The notes: a model not told the origin generated them from the sequence alone. A DNA stretch of 64,000 nucleotides from DATEDA01 sp963789885 (GCA_963789885.1 CAWBNB010000049.1:1-64000), one strand, 5' to 3'. Counted from the stretch's first letter, positions 10,606-18,445 are shown. Numbers and translations: made by a program.

Positions 10606-11058
10606 TCACTCTCGCCCGGCCCGCGCCAGCAGCCGGTCGAGCTGATTGGCGAAGCGCTGTCGGTCGCCGTGCGCGAGCGGCGGCGGGCCGCCGGTCTGCA
10701 CGCCGCTCGCGCGCAGCTCGTCCATGAAGTCGCGCATGGTGAGCCGCTCGCGGATCGTGTCCGCCGAGTACATCTCGCCGCGGGGGTCGAGCGCGTGGCC
10801 GCCGCGCTCGATCACCTGGGCTGCGAGCGGGATGTCGGCGGTGACGACGAGATCGCCCGCCTGGACCCGGTTCGCGATCTCGTTGTCCGCGACGTCGAAC
10901 CCGCGCGGCACCTGGAGCGTGCGGATGTAGGGCGACGGTGGCGTGCGCAGCGGCTGGTTGGCGACCAGGGTCAATTGCACCCGCGCGCGCTCGGCGGCGC
11001 GGTAAAGGATCTCCTTCACCGCGGCGGGGCAGGCATCGGCGTCGACCCAGATGTTCAT
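10606..11058 (-). CDS. YaiI/YqxD family protein (UPF0178)
   Basis: A 150-residue protein beginning 'MNIWVDADACPAAVKEI', the diagnostic UPF0178 N-terminus with the D-x-D-A-C-P motif of a PIN-like/NYN fold. Then come 'TLVANQPLRTP', 'VTADIPLAAQVIERGGHALDPRGEMYS' and 'RDFMDELRASGVQTGGPPPL', all family-typical. The acidic pocket suggests a metal-dependent nuclease, but no activity is established. The ATG at 11058 is chosen because translation upstream of it has no family resemblance. It follows ygiQ's direction with the ygiQ start 48 bases downstream, so the two may form an operon. Confidence 0.93.
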   Translation of the reverse strand: MNIWVDADACPAAVKEILYRAAERARVQLTLVANQPLRTPPSPYIRTLQVPRGFDVADNEIANRVQAGDLVVTADIPLAAQVIERGGHALDPRGEMYSADTIRERLTMRDFMDELRASGVQTGGPPPLAHGDRQRFANQLDRLLARAGRE

Positions 11059-11173
11059 CGCATGCGAGCATGCCTGACTCGCTCCCGACCGTCGATGAGG
11101 AATCGCGCATCGGACCTTGATTATCCATCGCTCTGGCATTACCGTGGTGACCGCCTTCCCGAAGGATGTTGTT

Positions 11174-11422
11174 ATGACCTCGGCGAACGCCCTCAAGTTG
11201 GCCGAGATGCGCGAAGCGTTTATCGCCGGAGCTGAGGCGTCGGCCGCGGAGATCGACGCAGGCGCGCCGCTCTACGCGGCTGAGGATGTGCATGCGTACA
11301 TCACTGCGCGTGCAGCCGTGAGGACCGCGGTGCAGCCGAGACCGATCCGCATGGCTCGTCGGTGGCGCTTCCCACAATCCGCAGCCAGATCGAAGAAGCG
11401 CAGAAGCCCCGCGCAGTCTTAG
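11174..11422 (+). CDS. Antitoxin-like small protein, probably the remnant of a toxin-antitoxin locus
   Basis: Frame of 82 residues beginning 'MTSANALKLAEMREAF'. It has a short helical N-terminus, then 'YAAEDVHAYITARAA' and 'PRPIRMARRW', which resembles the tail of many small type II antitoxins ('HAY-x-x-AR ... RP-x-P-x-R-W'). The last 15 or so residues are Lys/Arg/Ser-rich and look like read-through past the normal end. The same frame is open upstream from 11099 and encodes 'LIIHRSGITVVTAFPKDVV', which looks like the last strands of a small toxin ('vvTAFP' endings). The rest of 11059-11531 shows no other gene. Function is inferred only from these resemblances. Confidence 0.4.
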   Translation: MTSANALKLAEMREAFIAGAEASAAEIDAGAPLYAAEDVHAYITARAAVRTAVQPRPIRMARRWRFPQSAARSKKRRSPAQS

Positions 11423-11531
11423 GACGGATCACCGCGACGTCCCCTCGGAATGACCCGTCGGCCGGGAGGTTCCGCGAGGGAGCGCCCGTCGTCCGGCCAC
11501 ACCCGCCGTCGAAAGAAGCGCCCTCGTCTCC

Positions 11532-12389
11532 TCAGCGCTTGACGATCACAACCTCGAGGTACTCACCTGGTACGACAAGCGAGTCGGGGCCGCCGACGTT
11601 CCACCGCTCCAGCAGCGCCGCGAGGTCGGCCGCCAGCGCGCTTTGCCGGGAGGCGTCGAGCCCGGCGAACGCCTTGTGCGTCGGACCGTAGTAGTCGCGG
11701 AAGATCTGGATCCAGTGCGCCGCGGAGCGGTAGCGGAAGACGAAGTTCTTGCGCACGGTCCGGATGTCGAGCGCCTGCGGGCCGAACAGCTCCACGAGGT
11801 GAGGCTCGGTGCCCCACAGCATCGGGGACTTGATTCCGGCGGGCGGCGGCACGTACGCGCCGATGACCCTGAAGAGCTCGCCGAGGAACCCTTCCGGGGT
11901 CCAATTCGCGAGGCCGATGCGGCCGCCGCTCCGCACGACGCGCAGCATTTCCCGCGCCGGCCGGGTGTGATCGGGCGTGAACATCGCGCCGAACGTCGAG
12001 AGCGCGACGTCGAAGGTCGCGTCGCCGAACGGCAGGTCCTCCGCGTCGGCCACTTCGAACTCGACGTCGAGCCCCTCGGCGGCGGCCCGCGCCCGGCCGC
12101 GCTCGAGCAGCGCCGGCACGTAGTCCGTCGAGGTCACCTGCGCGAACCGGCGCGCCGCGGCGAGCGTGGCGTTGCCGTTGCCGGCCGCCACGTCGAGGAC
12201 GCGCTCGCCGGCGCGGACGTCGGCGCTCTCCGCGAGCGATTCGCCGACGATCTGCAGCGTGGTGCCGATGACGGCAAAATCGCCGCTCGCCCAGGTTGCC
12301 TGCTGGCGCTGCTTGATGGCCGCGAGATCGGGCGCTTGCGGCGCGCCCGGATTGGCCCGCGAAGGGGCACGAAGATCGGCTGTGATCAT
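11532..12389 (-). CDS. Class I SAM-dependent methyltransferase
   Basis: A 285-residue UbiE/Methyltransf_11-type enzyme. Motif I is 'VLDVAAGNGNATLAAARR' (about residues 66-82), followed by the acidic 'FEVADAEDLPFGDATFDVALSTFGAMF' and the post-motif 'LRVVRSGGRIGLANWTPEGF'. These are the S-adenosylmethionine pocket signatures; the C-terminal part would set substrate choice and is not diagnostic. Its start faces the AraC-type regulator across 183 bases, a divergent arrangement that makes it a candidate target of that regulator. There is no signal peptide. Confidence 0.92.
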   Translation of the reverse strand: MITADLRAPSRANPGAPQAPDLAAIKQRQQATWASGDFAVIGTTLQIVGESLAESADVRAGERVLDVAAGNGNATLAAARRFAQVTSTDYVPALLERGRARAAAEGLDVEFEVADAEDLPFGDATFDVALSTFGAMFTPDHTRPAREMLRVVRSGGRIGLANWTPEGFLGELFRVIGAYVPPPAGIKSPMLWGTEPHLVELFGPQALDIRTVRKNFVFRYRSAAHWIQIFRDYYGPTHKAFAGLDASRQSALAADLAALLERWNVGGPDSLVVPGEYLEVVIVKR

Positions 12390-12465
12390 GACGGGGTCTC
12401 CTGAGTGTGGGGTTGAGCAAACGTTCGCAGCCGCGAACGCCTCGCATTGTTCGGATCGGCGGCGG

Positions 12466-12560
12466 TTGACGCTTCACCCGGCGTCGTGCAGATTTGCCCG
12501 CGCGTCCGCTTCTGCGGTGGCGCTTGCCCGAACGTCCGCCGCCCTTGCCCGGGAGTCCGG
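12466..12560 (+). promoter_or_regulatory. Promoter-like element followed by three phased direct repeats in front of araC-type gene
   Basis: TTGACG at 12466-12471 with a weak CAGATT 17 bases later (12489-12494) resembles a sigma-70 promoter. Immediately after come three copies of TTGCCCG-N3-GTCCG: 12494-12509 (CGC spacer), 12524-12539 (AAC spacer) and 12545-12560 (GGA spacer). Their starts are 30 and 21 bases apart, close to three and two helical turns. The last copy ends 12 bases before the ATG. Direct repeats on one face of the helix are the usual shape of AraC-family operators; autoregulation is inferred. An inverted repeat GTTCGC/GCGAAC also lies at 12423-12438. Confidence 0.5.
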
Positions 12561-12572
12561 CGAAGCCGCTCG

Positions 12573-13577
12573 ATGACCCGCGATACGCTGTCCGACGTCC
12601 TGCGTTCCGTGCGCCTGCGCGGCGCGGTCTTCTATTACGTGAGCTGCGGCGAGGAATGGGCCGCCGAGGCGCCGGCGGCGAGAGAGATCGCCGACGCGGT
12701 CATGCCCGGCGTCGAACACGTGATGGAGTATCACGTCGTCACGAAGGGCAGCGGCTGGGCGGCGATCGTCGGCGAGCCGCCGGTCCGGCTCGAGGAGGGC
12801 GACATCGTGATGTTCCCGCACGGCGACCCGCACGTGATGTCGAGCGCGCCCGGGCTGCGCCCCGCTCGCAGCGACGCCGAGTGGTTCTTCGCGACGCGCG
12901 ACGACCCGAAGCCCATCCCGGTCGCCTATCACAACGCGGAGAAGGACTCGATCGGCACGCCGTCGCCGGGCGCGCTGACCAACCTCGTCTGCGGATTCCT
13001 CGGTTGCGACCTCCGGCCGTTCAACCCGCTGGTGGCGACGCTGCCGCGGCTGCTCCGCGTCCGCGCGGCGGGCGACGGCGACTGGGTGGCGCAGGTGATG
13101 CAGCAGGCGGTCAACGCGTCGCAGAACCGGCGCCCCGGCGCCGAGGCGGTGCTGGAGCGGATGAGCGAAATGATGTTCGTGGACGCGGTGCGCCGCTACG
13201 TCGACACGCTGCCCGAGGAGAGCAGCGGCTGGCTCGCCGCGCTGCGCGATCGCCACGTCGGGCGCGCCCTCGCGCTCCTGCACGGCGAGCCGGCGCGCGA
13301 CTGGACGGTCGAGGCGCTCGCGGGCGAGGTCTCGCTGTCGCGGTCGGCCCTGTACGACCGGTTCGTGCAGCTGGTCGGCCGGCCGCCGATTCAATACCTC
13401 ACGCAGTGGCGGATGCAGATCGCGGCGGGGCTGTTGCGCGAGACGTCCGCGCCGGTCGCCTCCGTCGCGCTCGAGGTCGGCTACGATTCGGAGGCGGCTT
13501 TCGCGCGCGCGTTCAAGCGGCTCACCGGCACGCCGCCCGCGGCATGGCGTAGGGAGCAACGGCCCCGGGGCGCCTGA
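12573..13577 (+). CDS. AraC-family transcriptional regulator with N-terminal cupin sensor
   Basis: A 334-residue regulator. The N-terminal half is a cupin_6-type sensor ('VMEYHVVTKGSGWAAIVGEPPVRLEEGDIVMFPHGDPHVMSS', a region of about 45 residues). The C-terminal 100 residues carry the two helix-turn-helix motifs: 'WTVEALAGEVSLSRSALYDRF' and 'VASVALEVGYDSEAAFARAF', with 'RLTGTPPAAWR' at the end. Such proteins typically regulate a neighbouring metabolic gene; the divergent methyltransferase at 11532 and the aldo/keto reductase at 13859 are candidates. ATG at 12573 is chosen because the upstream extension reads through the repeat array and has no homology-like features. Confidence 0.93.
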   Translation: MTRDTLSDVLRSVRLRGAVFYYVSCGEEWAAEAPAAREIADAVMPGVEHVMEYHVVTKGSGWAAIVGEPPVRLEEGDIVMFPHGDPHVMSSAPGLRPARSDAEWFFATRDDPKPIPVAYHNAEKDSIGTPSPGALTNLVCGFLGCDLRPFNPLVATLPRLLRVRAAGDGDWVAQVMQQAVNASQNRRPGAEAVLERMSEMMFVDAVRRYVDTLPEESSGWLAALRDRHVGRALALLHGEPARDWTVEALAGEVSLSRSALYDRFVQLVGRPPIQYLTQWRMQIAAGLLRETSAPVASVALEVGYDSEAAFARAFKRLTGTPPAAWRREQRPRGA

Positions 13578-13607
13578 CCCCGCGCGAAGCGGGTTACCAT
13601 TGAACCA

Positions 13608-13823
13608 ATGACCCTGGCCAGGATCCTCGGTGTGCTGCTGATCGTCGCCGGCGTGGCGGGCCTGATCCTCGGCAGCTTCTCCTACACCAAGGAGACGCAC
13701 CAGGCGAAGCTCGGCCCGATCGAGCTCTCGGTCAAGGAGAAGGAAACCGTCGCGATCCCGATCTGGGTCAGCGTGGCGGCGATCGCCGCCGGCACGGTCC
13801 TCCTGATCAACCGCAAACGCTGA
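13608..13823 (+). CDS. Small two-helix membrane protein
   Basis: 71 residues with a predicted N-terminal membrane helix (about residues 4-24, 'ILGVLLIVAGVAGLILG') and a C-terminal one ('IWVSVAAIAAGTVLLI', 51-67) joined by a charged loop ending in 'NRKR'. No function is known to me for this type; similar small inner-membrane proteins are widespread in proteobacteria. It lies 30 bases after the AraC gene and 35 before the aldo/keto reductase on the same strand, so it may be co-transcribed. Confidence 0.75.
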   Translation: MTLARILGVLLIVAGVAGLILGSFSYTKETHQAKLGPIELSVKEKETVAIPIWVSVAAIAAGTVLLINRKR

Positions 13824-13858
13824 CGGCGTATCGCGAAAACCAACGCGAAGGTGAGCGC

Positions 13859-14839
13859 ATGAAATTCCGGCCTCTCGGACGCACCGGCGTGCAGGTGTCG
13901 CAGCTCTGCGGCGGCACGATGGCCTACGGCGGCGACGCGGACGAAGGCGCCTCCGCGGCGATGTACAAGGCGTGCCGCGACGCCGGCATCAACTTCTTCG
14001 ATACCGCGAACCAGTACAGCAGCGGGCGTTCGGAGACGATCCTCGGCGCGCTGATGCAGGGTCACCGCGAGGAGCTCGTCATCGCGACGAAGTGCTTCAA
14101 CCCGACCGGCGCCGACGTCAACGCGCGCGGACTCTCCCGCCGCCACATCACCCGCGCGGCCGAGGACAGCCTGAAGCGGCTCCGAACCGACCGCGTCGAG
14201 GTGCTCTATCTGCACCAGATGGACCCGTCGACGCCGCTCGAGGAGTCGCTGCGTGCGCTCGAGGATCTGGTGCGCGCCGGGAAAGTGCTGTACCCGGCGC
14301 TCAGCAACCACACCGCGTGGCAGACGCAGAGAGCCGTCGACATCGAGGAGGCGCAGGGCTGGGCGCGGCTCCAGGTCCTCCAGCCGATGTACAACCTGGT
14401 GAAGCGGCAGGCCGAGGTCGAGATCCTGCCGATGGCCGAGGCGAACGGCCTCGGGGTGGTGCCCTACAGCCCCGCCGGCGGCGGACTCCTCTCGGGCAAG
14501 TACGAGCAGAAGGAAGCCCCGGGGACCGGCCGGCTCGTCTCCAATCCGATGTACCAGGTCCGCTACGGCGAGGACTGGATGCACGAAACCGCGGCGAATT
14601 TCGCCGCGCTTTGCAAGCAGCGCGGGGTGCACCCGATGAGCATGGCCGTCGCGTGGACCGGCAGCCACCCCGCGATCACCGCCCCCATTATCGGCGGGCG
14701 GAACGTCGACCAGCTGCAGGCGTCGCTCGACTCGGTGAAGATCGACATGACGCCGGGGCTCCGCGCGGAAATTTCCGCGCTGTCGCGCACCCCGCCGCCG
14801 GCGACCGACCGCCTCGAAGAGGCGAAGGCGAAGACGTAG
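13859..14839 (+). CDS. Aldo/keto reductase
   Basis: A 326-residue NADPH-dependent oxidoreductase. The tetrad is visible as Asp and Tyr in 'FFDTANQYSSG', Lys in 'LVIATKCFN' and His in 'VLYLHQMDPSTP'. 'RHITRAAEDSLKRLRTDRVEVLYLHQ' and the C-terminal 'ITAPIIGGRNVDQLQASL' (cofactor-binding region) are typical of the AKR11/12-like YajO group. Substrate cannot be assigned. It starts with ATG after 'gaaggtgagcgc' and is the last gene of the short rightward run that begins with the AraC regulator. Confidence 0.93.
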   Translation: MKFRPLGRTGVQVSQLCGGTMAYGGDADEGASAAMYKACRDAGINFFDTANQYSSGRSETILGALMQGHREELVIATKCFNPTGADVNARGLSRRHITRAAEDSLKRLRTDRVEVLYLHQMDPSTPLEESLRALEDLVRAGKVLYPALSNHTAWQTQRAVDIEEAQGWARLQVLQPMYNLVKRQAEVEILPMAEANGLGVVPYSPAGGGLLSGKYEQKEAPGTGRLVSNPMYQVRYGEDWMHETAANFAALCKQRGVHPMSMAVAWTGSHPAITAPIIGGRNVDQLQASLDSVKIDMTPGLRAEISALSRTPPPATDRLEEAKAKT

Positions 14840-14856
14840 CGCGCCGGGCCGAGCCG

Positions 14857-15351
14857 CTAGCTCGCCCGGAAGACGTACTGCGCGTCCACCCCCGGCGTTC
14901 CCATCCGCGCGCGAAAGAGCCGCTCGTCCGCTTCGCGCAGCCGGCGGCTCACTTCCCGCCCCATGTTCATCTGGATCATCGTGAACTGCTCGAGATCCTT
15001 CTCGTACACGCGGTAGAGGCTCGCGGCGGAAACGAGGATCGCCCGGCAGTCCTCGGTGGCACGCACGGAGGCGCTGCGCGGCATGAGATCCATCAGCGCC
15101 ATCTCGCCGAAGCAGTCGCCCGTCTCGAGCGCGTGCAGCAGGTACTCCTCGTTCTGCCAGGACTTCAGCACCGCAACCTTCCCCGCCTCGAGGACGAACA
15201 TCGCGTCGGCCGGGTCGCGCTCGCGGAAGAAGTACTCCCCCGCTGGAACGTCGACGATCGGGCACGTCCCAAGCAGGAATCGCAGAATGTCCGCCCGGAT
15301 CCCGCCGAAGACGGGCATGCGCTGCAGGAGCTCGATCCGCGCCGCTTCCAT
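14857..15351 (-). CDS. Single-domain cyclic-nucleotide-binding protein
   Basis: 164 residues forming one cNMP-binding beta-roll: 'LQRMPVFGGIRADILRFLLG', 'VPAGEYFFRERDPADAMFVLEAGKVAVLKSW', the phosphate-binding-cassette-like 'GDCFGEMALMDLMPRSASVRATEDC', then C-terminal helices 'EKDLEQFTMIQMNMGREVSRRLREADE'. No DNA-binding domain follows, so it is not a complete Crp-type regulator; it may sense a nucleotide and act through protein contacts. It is divergent from the full Crp/Fnr protein at 15520, which contains a related domain. Confidence 0.9.
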   Translation of the reverse strand: MEAARIELLQRMPVFGGIRADILRFLLGTCPIVDVPAGEYFFRERDPADAMFVLEAGKVAVLKSWQNEEYLLHALETGDCFGEMALMDLMPRSASVRATEDCRAILVSAASLYRVYEKDLEQFTMIQMNMGREVSRRLREADERLFRARMGTPGVDAQYVFRAS

Positions 15352-15462
15352 AGACCCCCTCGGGGATGGTGATCGCCGGGCAGCCCCAACACTACGCCCA
15401 ACTCGGGCGCCGCGCCCGCCAGCCCCGTCGGGCCGTCAGGACGCTGCGGCTTCACGCCCCAG

Positions 15463-15476
15463 GTGCGTAAGCGCAC
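15463..15476. repeat. GTGCG-TAAG-CGCAC hairpin, upstream copy
   Basis: GTGCGTAAGCGCAC forms a 5-bp stem with a TAAG loop. The same 14 bases occur again at 16383-16396 inside a longer 12-bp hairpin downstream of the crp-like gene, so the two copies bracket that gene. It lies in the divergent promoter region, about 30 bases before a TATAGT box (15507-15512) for the crp-like gene. Confidence 0.5.
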
Positions 15477-15519
15477 TTTCCGGCAGCCGCCGGCGTGCTC
15501 GTATCCTATAGTGCGCGTC

Positions 15520-16230
15520 ATGACAAGAGCCCAGCAACCCTCGAGCCTCGGCCTGAAGGCCATCGCGCTGCTCGAGGGTCTTCCCGCCGAGCGGCTCGAT
15601 GCGCTCGCGCGCGAGTGCGCGTGGCGCACCTGCGCGCCCGAGCAGCAGATCATCTCGCGTGAGGCCGACGATCGCGACCTGTACCTGATCGTCTCCGGTC
15701 GCGTGCGCGTGACCACCTACTCCGCCGGTGGCCGGCAGGTGACGTTTCGCGACATCGGGTCGGGCGACTACTTCGGGGAGGTCGCGGCGATCGACGGCGA
15801 GCCGCGTTCGGCGGACGTGATCGCCCTCGAGAGCACGCTGGTTGCGTCGATGCCGCCGGCGGTCTTCCGGCGTCTGCTCCGGGAGGAGCCGCCGGTCGCG
15901 CAGCGCGTGCTGCTGCGGCTCGCGAGCCTGATGCGGGGGCTCTCCGAGCGGGTCATCGATCTCAGCACGCTCGGCGTGCAGAATCGGATCCACGCCGAGC
16001 TGCTGCGCCTCGCGCGCGAGGCCGGCGCCACGGGCAACACGGCGCGGATCGATCCCGCGCCGAAGCACGCCGACATCGCCAGCCGGGTCAGCACCTATCG
16101 GGAGCAGGTGACGCGGGAGCTCTCGGCACTCGTCAAGCTCGGCATCCTCGAGCGCGGCGAGCACGCGCTCGTCATCCGCGACCTCGCGCGCCTCGAGCGC
16201 CTGGTCGAGGAAGTTCGCGGCGCCGCCTGA
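15520..16230 (+). CDS. Crp/Fnr-family transcriptional regulator
   Basis: 236 residues. The N-terminal cNMP-binding domain (about 15-130) shows 'DRDLYLIVSGRVRVTTYSAGG', 'GSGDYFGEVAAIDGEPRSADVIALE', then a dimerisation helix. A C-terminal winged helix (about 160-230) has 'IASRVSTYREQVTRELSALVKLGILERG', the HTH_Crp_2 signature. The FGE-x9-RSA cassette resembles that of true Crp, so cAMP or a related nucleotide is plausible. The ATG at 15520 follows a TATAGT -10-like box at 15507-15512 by only 8 bases, suggesting a very short leader. Divergent from the single-domain cNMP protein. Confidence 0.93.
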   Translation: MTRAQQPSSLGLKAIALLEGLPAERLDALARECAWRTCAPEQQIISREADDRDLYLIVSGRVRVTTYSAGGRQVTFRDIGSGDYFGEVAAIDGEPRSADVIALESTLVASMPPAVFRRLLREEPPVAQRVLLRLASLMRGLSERVIDLSTLGVQNRIHAELLRLAREAGATGNTARIDPAPKHADIASRVSTYREQVTRELSALVKLGILERGEHALVIRDLARLERLVEEVRGAA

Positions 16231-16252
16231 CGCGGCAGGTAGTCGTCACGAT

Positions 16253-16403
16253 CCGAGGGGCCACAGCCCCTCGGGCTCCCCAAAGTCGGCGAAACCGCTG
16301 CTTGCAGCAGCGGTTTCATCCCTAGTCCCTCCGGCGTAAGCCGGCGGACGCCGCCCGCTAGTTCCTCCGGCCGTGCCTGGAAGTGCGTAAGCGCACTTCC
16401 AGG
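16253..16403. repeat. Cluster of four perfect hairpins downstream of the crp-like gene
   Basis: Four separate perfect stem-loops occur in 151 bases: CCGAGGGGC/GCCCCTCGG with a CACA loop (16253-16274), GAAACCGCTGC/GCAGCGGTTTC with a TTGCA loop (16291-16317), CCGGC/GCCGG with a GTAA loop (16331-16344) and CCTGGAAGTGCG/CGCACTTCCAGG with a TAAG loop (16376-16403). Short 'ctagtccct'-like strings recur between them. No frame here looks coding and no U-run follows. The arrangement resembles REP/BIME-type intergenic palindrome clusters; the first hairpin could also stop crp transcription. Confidence 0.55.
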
Positions 16404-16474
16404 CGACACCGCCGTCCCTAGCCTTCGAACTGTCGTGGTCGCACTTCGCGGCCGCAGGTTTCGAAGGAGACGTC

Positions 16475-17005
16475 ATGAACCGCTTCGCCCGCTGGTCGGT
16501 CGCCGCACTCGCCGCGCTCGCAGTCTCGAGCCCCGCCCTCGCCGGCGACGACGCCCCGCCGGCCGAGCCGGTGAAGCTCCGCTTCGATCCGCGGTTCGTC
16601 CTGGAGGCCGTCGCGCAGCGGATGGAAGTCACCCTCCGCCCGGACGTCCCGCTGCCGGCGGTCTTCGTCGAGAGCACGGTCCCGCTCCGCCAGTTCCAGG
16701 ATGCGATGGAGGTGCAATGGCAGTTCCGGCCGCACCTCGTCGCGAATTCCTACGCGATGGCGCGGAACGAGATCTATCTGAGCGACGACCCTTCGTACTA
16801 CCGGCGGTTCAAGCGGACGATCGACGATTCGCTCGCCCACGAGCTCGTGCACTACATCCAGGTGCAGTACTTCCAGGAGGACCTCGCCTCGGACAGCTGC
16901 GAGGTCCAGGCGGCCGAGATCCAGCGGTGGTTCCGGGACGAGCACGTGCTGCCCAAGCGCGACGTCGCCGCGCTGGCCGACGATCGCGCCACCCCGCCGC
17001 GCTGA
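16475..17005 (+). CDS. Secreted HExxH-containing hypothetical protein (DUF6647-like)
   Basis: 176 residues with a clear Sec signal (residues 1-23, 'AALAVSSPALAG') and a mature acidic domain. The stretch 'LAHELVHYIQVQYF' contains the zinc-protease motif H-E-L-V-H at residues 122-126, followed about 20 residues later by 'DSCEVQAAEIQRWF' with Glu143 and Glu148 as possible third ligands. This pattern suggests a gluzincin-like metallopeptidase or a relic of one. It recalls the uncharacterised DUF6647 group, which I cite from memory. It is convergent with the M23 peptidase: the two stop codons abut at 17005/17006. Confidence 0.75.
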   Translation: MNRFARWSVAALAALAVSSPALAGDDAPPAEPVKLRFDPRFVLEAVAQRMEVTLRPDVPLPAVFVESTVPLRQFQDAMEVQWQFRPHLVANSYAMARNEIYLSDDPSYYRRFKRTIDDSLAHELVHYIQVQYFQEDLASDSCEVQAAEIQRWFRDEHVLPKRDVAALADDRATPPR

Positions 17006-17842
17006 TCAATCGGGCAGGAACAGCGCCGGATCGACGGCGACGGTGTTGAGATACACGGAGAAATGCAGATGCGGCCCGGTGACGCGGCCGGTCGCGCCCA
17101 CCTTGCCGATCGGTGCGCCGGCCACGACGGCGTCGCCGACGCCCGCCTCGATCGCGCTCAGGTGCGAGTAGAGCGAGAGCAATCCCTGCCCGTGGTCGAG
17201 GATGACGGTGCGGCCGGGGAAGAAGTAATCCCCGGTGTCGATCACCCGTCCCGCATTCGCCGCGATCACCGGCGTGCCCGAGGGCGCCGCGATGTCCATC
17301 CCGGTGTGCGGACTGCGCGGCTGGCCGTTGAAGTAACGGCGTAGCCCGAAGGTCCCCGAACGGGGCCCGGGCACCGGCTGCAGCATTGCGAGCATCGCCG
17401 GTACGGCGTCGCTGAACGTCTTCAGCACCGCGGCGAGATGGACGCGCTCGCGCTCGTAGCGCGCCAGATCCTCGGGCGAAAGGTCGACCTGGCCCGGCGG
17501 CACCTTGAGATGCTGTGCGGCGTATTGCTTCGGGCCGACGTCGACGTCGAAGCGCTCGAGCGCGCCGCCCGCGCGCTGCGCCTCCACCCTGAGTTTCGTG
17601 CCCGGCTTCGCGGCAAGCGCGATGCCGACGAGCGCAACCCACTCGTCGCCGTCGCGCACGACCAGCACGCGATCCTTGCCGATGTGCGCGCGCGGCGGGG
17701 GATCCGCGGCGCCGAGGCGGATTCGCGCGACGCCGCCTGGCACCGCCGCGGCGCGGGGGAGCGCCGTCGCCCACGCGCGGGGCAGCCACGCGGATGCGAG
17801 GAGCGCGGGTGCGAGCGACAGCAGTGCCCTGCGGCGATTCAC
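17006..17842 (-). CDS. M23-family metallopeptidase (LytM/peptidoglycan endopeptidase)
   Basis: 278 residues. The N-terminal signal is twin-Arg-like ('MNRRRALLSLAPALLASAWL'). An Ig-like/PepSY-like middle is followed by a C-terminal peptidase_M23 domain: 'GQPRSPHTGMDIAAPSGTPV' (first zinc ligands H and D), 'VIDTGDYFFPGRTVILDHGQGLLSLYSHL' and the closing 'GPHLHFSVYLN' H-x-H motif. All zinc ligands and the catalytic His are present, so it should cut peptide cross-links in periplasmic peptidoglycan. The cytochrome b561 gene lies 3 bases upstream on the same strand, so the two are probably co-transcribed. Confidence 0.93.
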   Translation of the reverse strand: MNRRRALLSLAPALLASAWLPRAWATALPRAAAVPGGVARIRLGAADPPPRAHIGKDRVLVVRDGDEWVALVGIALAAKPGTKLRVEAQRAGGALERFDVDVGPKQYAAQHLKVPPGQVDLSPEDLARYERERVHLAAVLKTFSDAVPAMLAMLQPVPGPRSGTFGLRRYFNGQPRSPHTGMDIAAPSGTPVIAANAGRVIDTGDYFFPGRTVILDHGQGLLSLYSHLSAIEAGVGDAVVAGAPIGKVGATGRVTGPHLHFSVYLNTVAVDPALFLPD

Positions 17843-17845
17843 CGG

Positions 17846-18445
17846 CTACCTCTGGTGCGTGAACGGCAGCATCCGGTGGAGATACCGGTCGCGGTGGAGC
17901 CACTGGTGGCGGATGCCGAGCGTCCAGTGGGCGAGCAGGGTGAGGAACAGCGCCGCGGCGGTGACGATGTGCGTCCACTCGGCGATCTTCGACAGCAGGG
18001 CGTGCTTGCCGACGAAATTGGGCATGTTCCAGACGCCGAAGAAGTTGACGCCGTAGCCGCCGGCCATGACAAACAGGAAGCCGCTGACCGGCATCACGAA
18101 CATGCAGAAGTAGAGCGTGGGTTCGATCCACCCGAGCACGCGCTTCTCGCCGTCGCTCAGGTTGGGCGCCCAGTCCGGCAGCGGCGTCGTCTTGCGCCAG
18201 ATGTAGCGCGCGAGCGCCACCAGCAGCAGGATGAGCCCGATCGACTTGTGCCAGTTGTAGAGCGTCCCCTGGGCGAAGCCGGCGGTCGTCTTCCCCTGCG
18301 GCGTGTTGAGCATCGCGGCCGCGACGACGAACTGGTTGAGGATGAGCACGAAGACGGTCCAGTGCAGGACCTTGGTGACGACTCCGTAGCGGGTCGGGCT
18401 GTTCTTGATTGCGGCATCCCTCCTTTCGGCGGCCGACGGTACCAC
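17846..18445 (-). CDS. Cytochrome b561 family protein
   Basis: About 199 residues with four predicted membrane helices. Starts with 'TRYGVVTKVLHWTVFVLILNQF', where His of 'LHW' is a haem ligand, then 'YNWHKSIGLILLLVALARYIWR' (second His), 'IEPTLYFCMFVMPVSGFLF', 'EWTHIVTAAALFLTLLAHWTLG' with the two further His ligands. This is the bacterial CybB-like electron-transfer cytochrome. The start is uncertain: GTG at 18445 gives the longest form, while a strong AAAGGAGGG lies only about 20 bases upstream of 'IKNSPTRYG', hinting at a later, non-standard start. Confidence 0.9.
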   Translation of the reverse strand: MVPSAAERRDAAIKNSPTRYGVVTKVLHWTVFVLILNQFVVAAAMLNTPQGKTTAGFAQGTLYNWHKSIGLILLLVALARYIWRKTTPLPDWAPNLSDGEKRVLGWIEPTLYFCMFVMPVSGFLFVMAGGYGVNFFGVWNMPNFVGKHALLSKIAEWTHIVTAAALFLTLLAHWTLGIRHQWLHRDRYLHRMLPFTHQR

